DNA from: DASWHD01 sp036393335
GTDB lineage: Bacteria > CG2-30-53-67 > CG2-30-70-394
DNA length: 22,413 nt
NCBI GenBank assembly: GCA_036393335.1
Contig: DASWHD010000089.1
Location: 1-22,413 of the forward strand
Reading direction: 5' to 3'
Shown here: piece after piece, positions 1 to 6,355 of the stretch
Layout: each line of letters begins with the position of its first letter
How positions within the stretch are numbered: the stretch's first letter is position 1
Made by a program: the position numbers and the translations under genes
The notes under the pieces: model-generated
What the model was told of the DNA's origin: nothing
The model's database searches: none
The model's input: only the letters and a program-made list of their open reading frames with translations

Positions 1-72
1 CTCCTACCGCGGGCCGGCCAGGATCTACGGCCATTTGCGCGCGCTTGCCACGACCCCTGGTGAGAATGCGGG
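1..72 (+). mobile_element. Repeat element copy A (right part only, P end)
   Basis: This is the right-hand end of the repeat family that recurs at 430-605, 4585-4840, 12664-12863 and 22132-22413. The two ends of the family differ inside the shared terminal repeat: the 'P end' continues into a sequence like GGATCGTGGC...CGTAGATCCTGG, and the 'Q end' into ATGGATCTGCTGCGCC. Copy A shows a P end closed by GAGAATGCGGG and the tetranucleotide CTAG at 73-76. Positions 1-8 (ctcctacc) are the tail of an internal REP sequence. The left part lies outside the window. One A is missing from the terminal repeat compared with copies B and D. Confidence 0.8.
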
Positions 73-468
73 CTAGGGAGCGTCCGGGAGGACGGCGCCG
101 TCTTCCGTGCCCAGCGTGGCGGCCGGCGCCTCCGCGCCGGCGCAATGCACGTCCGCCGTGGCGACGCGCGGCACGCCGGCAACGTGCAGGTTGTCGACCA
201 CGAGGTCGCCCTCGGGACACAGGTCCGCCACCCGCTCCCGGAGCAGGCGTTCCGCCGCCTCCTCCGACGAGAAGTAGTTGACTCGCACCAGCACGTGCCA
301 CTGGCCGGGAGCCGACTCGATCACGCTGTGAATCGTCTCCTGGCCCTCCGGATCGAGGTAGGGGTCCGGCAGGGTATGACACGCCGGGAGGGCGGCGGAC
401 AGCGCCAACAGCAGCGCCGCGATCCCTAGCCCGCATTTTTCACCAGGGATCGTGGCGAGACCGTGCAA
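73..468 (-). CDS. Small putative lipoprotein, 5' end supplied by a repeat element
   Basis: I do not recognise the family. The reading frame encodes a hydrophobic stretch (GIAALLLALSAALPAC) ending in a plausible lipobox cysteine, then about 100 polar residues (beginning CHTLPDPYLDPEG) with two further cysteines. This suggests a small envelope lipoprotein. No ATG start exists near the signal sequence. The frame runs without a stop upstream into repeat copy B, where a TTG at 466-468 would give 131 residues, the first 14 or so encoded by the repeat (MHGLATIPGEKCGL). A later TTG at 406-408 would give 111 residues but no charged N-region. The TAG stop (73-75) lies in the CTAG flank of copy A. The original start may have been lost to insertion, so the gene could be a remnant. 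The frame is well supported; the start is uncertain. Confidence 0.5.
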   Translation of the reverse strand: MHGLATIPGEKCGLGIAALLLALSAALPACHTLPDPYLDPEGQETIHSVIESAPGQWHVLVRVNYFSSEEAAERLLRERVADLCPEGDLVVDNLHVAGVPRVATADVHCAGAEAPAATLGTEDGAVLPDAP

Positions 469-605
469 ACGCGCGTAGATCCTGGCCGGCCCGCAAGTCC
501 GAGCCCGCAGGCATACTTGCAGTATGTCGAGGACTCGGACGAGGACCCGGCTAGGAGATGCGGGCGGTTGCGCGGGCGCAGCAGATCCATGGTGAAAAAT
601 GCGGG
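430..605 (-). mobile_element. Repeat element copy B (complete, MITE-like)
   Basis: A complete 176-bp copy. Perfect 16-bp terminal inverted repeats (430-445 and 590-605, CCCGCATTTTTCACCA) are flanked on both sides by CTAG (426-429 and 606-609), which looks like a 4-bp target duplication. The P end is on the left and the Q end on the right, so it is inverted relative to copy A. Unlike copies C, D and E it carries no GTAG-headed REP pair; a different stem-loop (497-540) takes its place. It has no coding capacity for a transposase. Confidence 0.85.
497..540. repeat. Imperfect hairpin inside repeat copy B
   Basis: GTCCGAG (497-503) pairs with CTCGGAC (534-540), and inside it GCATACT (511-517) pairs with AGTATGT (521-527) with one G-T pair. 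It occupies the position where other copies carry the REP pair, so the core of the element seems to be exchangeable. Confidence 0.6.
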
Positions 606-785
606 CTAGGCGCCAGGGGGATCGTGAGGAGCGCCGTGCCACCGGCGTGCGGCGAGGCGGTGGAGAGACTCGGGGTGAGGCGTGCGGTCGAGTGCCCATA
701 TGGCATTCCGTTTTTCCGTCAGAGGCAACGCAACCTCTGGGCGTGGGAGCGAGCGACTTCGGTGCAGCAGGCCGCCGACTTCCCC

Positions 786-1901
786 TTATCGTCCGGCCGC
801 CAAGGCGGCTGACGGTGCGGCCGGAATCTCCTCGATCGTCACGGTTTCCTGCCCATCGTCCCACTGGTACCGCCCGCCGTCCAGGGGGCGCAAGGTATCC
901 ACCGGTACCTTGCCGTGGCCCGTGGGGAGGTCGATGACGTAGGCGGGGAGGGCAGCAGCCGGCAGGCGGCGGCGCAGCTCGGCGAAGATCTCTCGGCCGC
1001 GGGCGATCGACAGGCGGAATGCGGCATTGCCCGGCGCCCGGTCTGGGTGGTGGAGATAGTAGGGTCGTACGCCGAGCTCGCTCAGGCGGCGGCACAGGGC
1101 GGCGAGGGTCCCGGCGTCGTCGTTCACGCCGGCCAGGAGGACGGTCTGGTTGAGGAGCGGGATGCCGTGGCCGGTCAGGAGCGCGAGGGCCTGCCGGCTC
1201 GCGGCGCCGATCTCCGACGGGTGGTTGAAATGGGTGACGATGCGTAGGGTGAGGCGCGACGCGAGGGCGGCAATCAGCTCGTCCGTGATCCGCTCCGGGT
1301 AGTGCACCGGCGCGCGGGTGTGAACCCGCAGGTGAGTCAGGTGGGGCAGGGCAGCGAGGCGGCGCACCAGGGTGGCCAGACGGCCGTCGGACCACACCAG
1401 GGGATCGCCGCCGGAGAGGATCACCTCGCGCAGCGCGGTCTCCGCCGCGAGGTACACGACCGCGCGGCTCAGGTCCGCGGCGTTCGGCTCACGGCCCGCG
1501 GGCGTGGCGCGGCGGAAGCAGAAGCGGCAGTAGAAGTGGCAGCGACCGGTGACGAGCAACACCGCCCGGTCCGGGTGCTTGCGGATCACGAACGGTACCG
1601 GGGAGCGCTCGGCCTCGCCTACCGGGTCTGCCAGGTCGCCTGGCTCGACGTCCAGCTCGGCGGGCTCCGGGCGGCCCATGCGCCACACCGGCCCGCCGGG
1701 ACCCTGGCTGGCGGCCAACGCGAGGTAGGGCCGCGGCCAGCGCACGGGGAAGAGGCGCGCCGCCCGGTGCCACGGCGCGCCCGGGTCCGGGTCGAGGTCG
1801 AGGGCGCGCACGACCTGGCGACCGTCGGCGAAATCGCCGGGCCGGGGGTGGCGCTCGTCGCTGTCGCGCGCGGCGGGGTGATCGTGGTCGGTGTCGTACA
1901 A
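786..1901 (-). CDS. epmB: EF-P beta-lysylation protein EpmB (radical SAM lysine 2,3-aminomutase)
   Basis: EpmB converts (S)-alpha-lysine to (R)-beta-lysine, which EpmA then attaches to EF-P. The 371-residue product has the radical-SAM cluster motif CxxxCxxC at Cys121, Cys125 and Cys128 (GRCHFYCRFCFRR), preceded by the family segment FVIRKHPDRAVLLVTGRC. The SAM-binding GGD motif follows at 164-166 (ILSGGDPLVW). A C-terminal segment, DLPTGHGKVPVD, puts the probable PLP-binding lysine at Lys331. It is somewhat longer than E. coli EpmB (342 residues), mainly through a low-complexity N-terminus. It is divergent from efp, with 192 bp between the two starts. The gene ends in TAA at 786-788; the 176 bp between this stop and repeat copy B hold no gene I can support. 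Confidence 0.95.
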   Translation of the reverse strand: MYDTDHDHPAARDSDERHPRPGDFADGRQVVRALDLDPDPGAPWHRAARLFPVRWPRPYLALAASQGPGGPVWRMGRPEPAELDVEPGDLADPVGEAERSPVPFVIRKHPDRAVLLVTGRCHFYCRFCFRRATPAGREPNAADLSRAVVYLAAETALREVILSGGDPLVWSDGRLATLVRRLAALPHLTHLRVHTRAPVHYPERITDELIAALASRLTLRIVTHFNHPSEIGAASRQALALLTGHGIPLLNQTVLLAGVNDDAGTLAALCRRLSELGVRPYYLHHPDRAPGNAAFRLSIARGREIFAELRRRLPAAALPAYVIDLPTGHGKVPVDTLRPLDGGRYQWDDGQETVTIEEIPAAPSAALAAGR

Positions 1902-2093
1902 GGCGTCCCCTGGCCCTACGCGGCCGAATGTCGTGCTCTACCGGCGGCGCAGGGCGGAGACTGGTCCGCGCTTGCGAGCCGGCCGGTGACTCCGGCACCC
2001 TGCGCAACTCCTTATGTCATACCGCCAGGATGCGGTGTGCAATCGCTGCCCGTGGATGTGGGTCCGGGCACAGTCTTCTCGAAGGAACGCACC

Positions 2094-2654
2094 ATGTACA
2101 GCAGCAGTGATTTGCGCAAGGGCCTGAAGGTCGAGATCGACGGCTACCCGTACATCGTCGTCGACGCCCAGTTCGTTAAACCCGGTAAGGGCAACGCCTT
2201 CACCCGCTGCAAGCTGAAGAACCTGGCCACCGGCGCGGTCCTGGAGCGGACGTGGAAATCCGGCGACTCGATCGGCAAGGCTGACCTGCAAGAGGTGCGC
2301 ATGCGGTTCCTCTACGAGCAGGATGGCGACTACCACTTCATGAACACCACGACCTACGAGCAGGTGTTCGTCCCCAAGGAGAACCTGGGGGACGCCCACC
2401 TGTGGCTCCTGGAGCAGATGGAGTGCGACATCCTCTTCCACAACAACAAGGCGATCTCCGTGGAAGTGCCCAACTTCGTGGTCCTGGAGGTCACCCAGGC
2501 GGACCCGGGGGTGAGGGGCAACACCGCGACCGGCGCCACCAAGCTCGCCACCTTGCAGACCGGCGCGGTAGTCCAGGTGCCGCTGTTCGTGGAGCGGGGG
2601 GAGAAGATCAAAGTCGATACGCGTACCGGTCAGTACCTCGAGCGTGCCAAGTAG
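2094..2654 (+). CDS. efp: Elongation factor P
   Basis: EF-P binds between the ribosomal P and E sites and relieves stalling at polyproline stretches. The 186-residue product has the three expected domains: an N-terminal KOW-like domain (about 2-60), a central OB fold (about 65-127) and a C-terminal OB fold (about 129-185). The modification loop reads FVKPGKGNAF, with Lys32 equivalent to E. coli Lys34, the residue that receives beta-lysine. The typical EF-P signature near the C-terminus (ADPGVRGNTATGATKLA) is present. The ATG at 2094 is chosen over a longer frame because it gives the standard N-terminus (MYSSSDLRKGLKVEIDG) and follows a GAAGGAA ribosome-binding site at 2081-2087. Neighbouring epmA and epmB fit the lysine-type loop. 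Confidence 0.97.
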   Translation: MYSSSDLRKGLKVEIDGYPYIVVDAQFVKPGKGNAFTRCKLKNLATGAVLERTWKSGDSIGKADLQEVRMRFLYEQDGDYHFMNTTTYEQVFVPKENLGDAHLWLLEQMECDILFHNNKAISVEVPNFVVLEVTQADPGVRGNTATGATKLATLQTGAVVQVPLFVERGEKIKVDTRTGQYLERAK

Positions 2655-2773
2655 TCCGGGCATCCCGCTCTTGCCGGCGCCGGGGGCAGCTCTCGCCGAA
2701 GGGCTAGGGGTTAGGGGATCGATACCAGCCCTGCGGTTCGGTTGCTGCTCTTGTCCGTTGGTCGTGATGGCCC

Positions 2774-3790
2774 GTGGTGGATAGTCCTGACGCCCTGCGC
2801 GACCGGCACCCCCTCCTGGTCGCCCGGGCGTCCATCCTGCGGGAGATCCGGGCCTTCTTCGACGGCCGCGGCTTCCTGGAGGTGGAGACCCCCAAGCTGG
2901 TGGCGTGCCCGGGACTGGAGCCACACTTGGTCGCACTCTCCGTGGCAGGGGAGCCGCGCCGCTACCTCCCGACCAGCCCCGAGCTGCACCTCAAGCGGCT
3001 GGTGGCGGCGGGTTACGAGCGCATCTACGAGATGGGGCGAGTCTTTCGCGGCGAGGAGCGGGGTCGGCACCACCTGCCGGAGTTCACCCTCCTCGAGTGG
3101 TACCGGACCGGAAGCGGTTTGCCGGCGCTGATGGATGACTGCGAGGCCCTGCTGCGGCGGCTTGCCGCGACCGTTGAGCCGCCGGGACTGCCCGGCGCCG
3201 TGGGCCTGCGCGATCAGCCCCTCGCCGCGCCCTTCGCGCGCATCACCTATCGCGTGGCGCTCCAGAGATATACCGGGATCGACCCCGCGGACTTCCCGGC
3301 GGCGGGGGGTGTGGCGCCGCTGCGCGCGGCGCTCGACCGCCTCGGTCTCCACACGGCCGACGATGACGACCGGGACACCCTCCTCGCCCGCCTGTTCGTG
3401 GATCGGGTCGAGCCCCACCTCGGTCTGGCGGGCCCGTGCTTCCTCACCGAGTTCCCCGCCTCCCAGGCGGCCCTGGCGCGGGTGCGGGAGGATCCCGGAT
3501 GGCCGGTGGCGGAGCGCTGCGAGCTGTACGTCGCGGGCGTCGAGCTGGCCAACGCCTTCGACGAGCTCACCGACGCGGTGGAACAGCGCCGCCGCTTTGT
3601 GGCCTGGCAGGAGGAGCGCCGTGCCCGCGGCGCCGAGGTCTACCCGATCGACGAGGCGTTCATGGCCGCCCTGGAGTCGGGCCTGCCGCCGTGCGCGGGC
3701 ATCGCCCTGGGCGTCGACCGGCTGGTGATGCTCGTCACCGGCGCCCCGGACGTGGCCTCGGTGGTCGCCTTCCCGGAAGGGGCAGGGTGA
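2774..3790 (+). CDS. epmA: EF-P lysine ligase EpmA (class II aminoacyl-tRNA synthetase paralogue)
   Basis: EpmA activates beta-lysine with ATP and ligates it to the conserved lysine of EF-P. The 338-residue protein resembles the catalytic core of class II lysyl-tRNA synthetase without the N-terminal tRNA-binding domain, as expected for this family (about 325 residues in E. coli). Motif 1 lies in the GFLEVETPKL region, motif 2 is RVFRGEERGRHHLPEFTLLEWY (about 89-110), and motif 3 is GIALGVDRLVML near the C-terminus. The segment TSPELHLKRLVAAG is also characteristic. The likely start is GTG at 2774, or the adjacent GTG at 2777; the ribosome-binding site is weak. The gene lies 119 bp after efp. 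Its TGA stop overlaps the start of the next gene. Confidence 0.95.
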   Translation: MVDSPDALRDRHPLLVARASILREIRAFFDGRGFLEVETPKLVACPGLEPHLVALSVAGEPRRYLPTSPELHLKRLVAAGYERIYEMGRVFRGEERGRHHLPEFTLLEWYRTGSGLPALMDDCEALLRRLAATVEPPGLPGAVGLRDQPLAAPFARITYRVALQRYTGIDPADFPAAGGVAPLRAALDRLGLHTADDDDRDTLLARLFVDRVEPHLGLAGPCFLTEFPASQAALARVREDPGWPVAERCELYVAGVELANAFDELTDAVEQRRRFVAWQEERRARGAEVYPIDEAFMAALESGLPPCAGIALGVDRLVMLVTGAPDVASVVAFPEGAG

Positions 3791-4584
3791 TGGGCTCACC
3801 CGGGCGGGATGGCAGCGGTGGGGCTGCGCGCCGCATCGCCCTGATCACCGGGGCCTCGTCCGGGATCGGCGCGGCCCTGGCGCGGCGGCTCGCCGAGGCC
3901 GGCTACGGCCTCACCCTGGTGGCGCGGCGCGGGGAGCGGCTGCGCCGGTTGGCGGAAGAGCTCGGGGGCGGCGAGAACGTGCTCGCCGTGGAGTGCGACG
4001 TGCGCGACCGTCCGGCGGTGGAGGCCGCCGCCGCCGCGTCCCTGGAGCGATGGGGGCGCCTGGATCTGCTGGTCCTCAATGCCGGGGTCGGAGGGATGAC
4101 CGACTTCACCGCCTTCGACGTGGAGGTCGCCGGCCGGGTCATCGAGACCAATCTGATGGGGGCGCTCTACTGGCTAGGGCCCTGCCTGCCGGCGATCGCC
4201 GCGACCCACGGCTCGGTGGTCGGGGTCTCCAGCCTCGCCGCCCATTTCGGCTCCCCGCGTTCGCCCAGCTACTGCGCCTCCAAGGCGGCCCTGTCCGCCT
4301 TTCTGGAGGGGATGCGTGTGGCGTGTCGCGGCCGCGGGATCCACGTCCTGACGGTGGAGCCGGGTTGGGTCTATACGGAGATGACGGCCCCCTTCGGCCG
4401 GCTGCCGCTGGCCATCGACGCCGACGACGCGGCGCGGCGCATCGTGCGGGCGATTTTCCGGCGGCGCCGGATCCTACGCTTTCCGTGGCCGGCGGCGCTG
4501 TTTGTCGCCGTCATGCGCCATGCGCCGGCATGGTTGCGGGAGCGGGTCCTGCGCGCCCGTGATCCCCGTACGCGCCAGGGTTAA
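3790..4584 (+). CDS. Short-chain dehydrogenase/reductase (SDR family)
   Basis: A classical NAD(P)-dependent oxidoreductase of 264 residues. The nucleotide-binding motif TGASSGIG is at 20-27, NAG at 97-99, the catalytic serine in VSS (147-148), and the YxxxK pair is Tyr161/Lys165 (SYCASKAAL). The PGWVYTEM segment after the active site is typical. The basic, hydrophobic C-terminus (RRRRILRFPWPAALFVAVM) suggests membrane association. The substrate cannot be told from sequence. The ATG at 3790 overlaps the epmA TGA by one base, indicating translational coupling. Its TAA stop (4582-4584) is part of the TTAA flank of repeat copy C, so the coding region ends exactly where the repeat begins. Confidence 0.92.
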   Translation: MGSPGRDGSGGAARRIALITGASSGIGAALARRLAEAGYGLTLVARRGERLRRLAEELGGGENVLAVECDVRDRPAVEAAAAASLERWGRLDLLVLNAGVGGMTDFTAFDVEVAGRVIETNLMGALYWLGPCLPAIAATHGSVVGVSSLAAHFGSPRSPSYCASKAALSAFLEGMRVACRGRGIHVLTVEPGWVYTEMTAPFGRLPLAIDADDAARRIVRAIFRRRRILRFPWPAALFVAVMRHAPAWLRERVLRARDPRTRQG

Positions 4585-4626
4585 CCCGCATTTCTCACCA
4601 TGGGTCTGCTGCGCCTGCACAACTGC

Positions 4627-4646
4627 CCTGCCTGCCGGCAGGCAGG
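4627..4646. repeat. 20-bp perfect palindrome, copy 1
   Basis: CCTGCCTGCCGGCAGGCAGG is its own reverse complement. The flanks aactgc and ccgcatctcctgg are contiguous in repeat copy E (junction at 22173/22174), and near-identical joined versions exist in copies B and D. The palindrome is therefore an exact insertion. Confidence 0.9.
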
Positions 4647-4674
4647 CCGCATCTCCTGGCCCACCTCGACGAGG

Positions 4675-4777
4675 GTAGGAGCCGGTTGCACCGGCGATCC
4701 GCGCCATCCGCGCGCCAGGCCATGCGGGCCTGGGTCGCCGACCTGCCTGCCGGCAGGCAGGAGGGATTGGCTCCTAC
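4675..4777. repeat. Inverted REP pair (REPIN-like) in copy C, interrupted by a palindrome
   Basis: Two REP sequences in opposite orientation. The left begins GTAGGAGCC with hairpin GCCGGT-TGC-ACCGGC. The right ends GGCTCCTAC. The right hairpin has lost one base of its stem (ggattggc against ggattcggc in copy E) and is split by the 20-bp palindrome at 4742-4761. Confidence 0.75.
4742..4761. repeat. 20-bp perfect palindrome, copy 2
   Basis: Same 20 bases as 4627-4646, inserted between ggtcgccga and agggatt. In copy E these two segments are contiguous (junction at 22269/22270). No bases are duplicated or lost at the junction. Confidence 0.9.
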
Positions 4778-4840
4778 CGGGGCCGGCCAGGAACTACGGC
4801 CATTTACGCGCGCTCGCGACGACCCTTGGTGAATTGCGGG

Positions 4841-6067
4841 CTAGCGGCCGCGGCCGCAGAGCACCACGCCGACCGTGGCCACCAGGATCTTCAGGTCGAG
4901 CCAGAATCCGAAATTCTTGATGTAGTACAGGTCGTACTCGAGCTTCTCGCGGTGCTCGTCGAGGGTCATCGCGTAGTCGGCATTCACCTGCGCCCAGCCG
5001 GTGATGCCCGGCTTGACCGCGGTGCGGTAGGCGTAGAACGGGATCTCGCTGACCAGCTCCTCGGCGAAGCACGAGCGCTCCGGTCGCGGCCCGATGAGGC
5101 TCATGTGACCCGCCAGGACGTTCAAGAGCTGCGGCAGCTCGTCGATGCGCAGGCGGCGCAGCCAGTACCCCACGCGGGTGATCCGGTGGTCGTTCTCCAC
5201 CGCCAGGCGCGGGCCATCCTTCTCGGCGTCGGCGTACATCGAGCGAAACTTCCACACGGTGTAGGGCCGGCCGTTGATGCCGAGGCGCTCTTGGCGATAG
5301 AAGACGGGTCCCGGTGACTCGAGCTTGATGGCGATCGCCACCACGGCGAACAGCGGCAGGCAGAGGGGCAAGAGGAGGGCGGTCACGAGCAGCTCCCAGG
5401 CGCGTTTCACGACCCGCGTCGTCCACCCCTTGTGAAAGCCGTTGGCGAACACCAGGTGGCAGGCAAGCAGCCCCGTGAGCGGCAGTCTGCGGTACAGCGT
5501 CTCGTGGAACTCGTGGTAGTCGACGACCTGCGTGCCGCCCATCCGGCAGCCGAGCAACTCCGTCATCGGCAGGGCCGAGTGGACGCAGGGACGGGTAACC
5601 ACCACCTGCCGCACCCGCTGCTGCCGCACCACCTGCGTGAGGCTCTCCGCTTGCCCCCAGACCGGCAGGTCGAGCTGGCGGCTGGAGCGCGCCGTGGGAT
5701 CGAAGAAGCCGGCGACCTGGAAGCGGCGCCGGCCATGTTCCCGGACCGCGTTGAACAGGGCCACGGCATCCGCGTCGCTGCCGAGGAGCAGGATCCGACG
5801 CTGGCGCAGGCGACCCTGCCCCCACGCCAGGACCACGCCCCATGTGACCAGCACGGCATTGATCGCGTACTGGAGGACCGAGGTCGTGGTGGAGACCTCA
5901 TTGACCAGGGCCCCCGTGCCGGACCAACCCACCGCCTCTGCCCCTAGGCTCAGCCACCCGTTGACCACGATGGCGACGACCAGCAGGGCGAGAAAAGGCA
6001 CACGGTCCATAAGCGTGAAACGTTCCGATCCGGGTGGGGGCGGTGTGCCCGTGGGAGTCCTGCTCAT
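4841..6067 (-). CDS. Undecaprenyl-phosphate sugar-1-phosphate transferase (initiating exopolysaccharide glycosyltransferase)
   Basis: A polyprenyl-phosphate hexose-1-phosphate transferase that would load the first sugar phosphate onto undecaprenyl phosphate at the inner membrane. From ATG 6067 it has 408 residues: two predicted membrane segments (DRVPFLALLVVAIVVNGWL and about SVLQYAINAVLVTWGVVLAW), a CoA-binding-like domain (from RRILLLGSDADAVALF), another membrane segment (ELLVTALLLPLCLPLFAVVA), then the catalytic domain with SPGPVFYRQERLG, RITRVGYWLRRLRIDELPQLLNVL, MSLIGPRPE and KPGITGWAQVNADYAM. The stretch VVDYHEFHETLYRRLPL resembles the EpsB type linked to PEP-CTERM systems, but no partner genes are here. 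A TTG at 6115 is an alternative start. The N-terminus has fewer membrane segments than the usual four or five. The TAG stop is in the CTAG flank of copy C. Confidence 0.92.
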   Translation of the reverse strand: MSRTPTGTPPPPGSERFTLMDRVPFLALLVVAIVVNGWLSLGAEAVGWSGTGALVNEVSTTTSVLQYAINAVLVTWGVVLAWGQGRLRQRRILLLGSDADAVALFNAVREHGRRRFQVAGFFDPTARSSRQLDLPVWGQAESLTQVVRQQRVRQVVVTRPCVHSALPMTELLGCRMGGTQVVDYHEFHETLYRRLPLTGLLACHLVFANGFHKGWTTRVVKRAWELLVTALLLPLCLPLFAVVAIAIKLESPGPVFYRQERLGINGRPYTVWKFRSMYADAEKDGPRLAVENDHRITRVGYWLRRLRIDELPQLLNVLAGHMSLIGPRPERSCFAEELVSEIPFYAYRTAVKPGITGWAQVNADYAMTLDEHREKLEYDLYYIKNFGFWLDLKILVATVGVVLCGRGR

Positions 6068-6132
6068 CAGGCCCGTGGCCCGATCGCAGCCCGGGGAACG
6101 CAGGATCTGTGCCAAGGGCCGCAGCGCGCGGG

Positions 6133-6179
6133 ATCATGTTTCACATGTGTAATAAAAACAAATGCTTATCATCTCATTT
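6133..6179 (-). promoter_or_regulatory. AT-rich candidate promoter and operator upstream of the sugar transferase
   Basis: This is a conspicuous AT-rich patch in the 288-bp gap between the sugar transferase (start 6067) and the 2-hydroxyacid dehydrogenase gene (stop 6356). On the minus strand TTGTTT (6156-6161) and CATGAT (6133-6138) are separated by 17 bases, a weak sigma-70 match. Next to it, 6160-6179 (AAATGCTTATCATCTCATTT) loosely resembles a Fur operator but needs a one-base gap to align. Both calls are by eye. The rest of the gap shows no gene. Confidence 0.25.
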
Positions 6180-6355
6180 CCGGGGTTTCGCCGGTCGCCG
6201 CCGCGGATTCCGTCTCAATTCGGGACACGGACACGGCGTCCGATCCTCGGTCCCGTCTCACTTTGAGAAAGTAGAGAGCATAGCCGTCGGAATCACGCGC
6301 GGTCGGGGCCTCGCAGCGCCTCCCCGTGCCGTGGATTGCCTGCGGCAAGTGCTTG

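Larger units (their letters stand above)
4585..4840 (+). mobile_element. Repeat element copy C (256 bp, with REP pair and two 20-bp palindromes)
   Basis: Left end (Q type) reads CCCGCATTTCTCACCATGG; right end (P type) reads CCTTGGTGAATTGCGGG, slightly decayed. The flanks are TTAA (4581-4584) on the left and CTAG (4841-4844) on the right. They differ, so this copy has either mutated or recombined since insertion. It is the longest copy because it holds two copies of a 20-bp palindrome that copy E lacks. Both flanking genes end at its edges: the SDR gene with TAA on the left, and the sugar transferase gene (minus strand) with TAG on the right. Confidence 0.85.

Noticed and set aside
714..740. 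Intrinsic terminator for epmB (CAGAGG...CCTCTG hairpin)
   Set aside because: In the epmB direction the hairpin is followed by A-rich, not T-rich, sequence, so it does not fit an intrinsic terminator.
73..1395. A 440-codon open frame on the minus strand covering the repeat and part of epmB
   Set aside because: Only its last 130 codons resemble a protein. The rest is Pro/Arg/Gly-rich shadow of epmB and of the repeat.
1302..2093. Long N-terminal extension of efp in the same frame
   Set aside because: It runs antisense to epmB and has noise-like composition. EF-P has a standard N-terminus at the ATG 2094 with a good ribosome-binding site.
4585..4840. CRISPR array
   Set aside because: The repeats are inverted, unevenly spaced and of different lengths; no spacer pattern and no cas genes.
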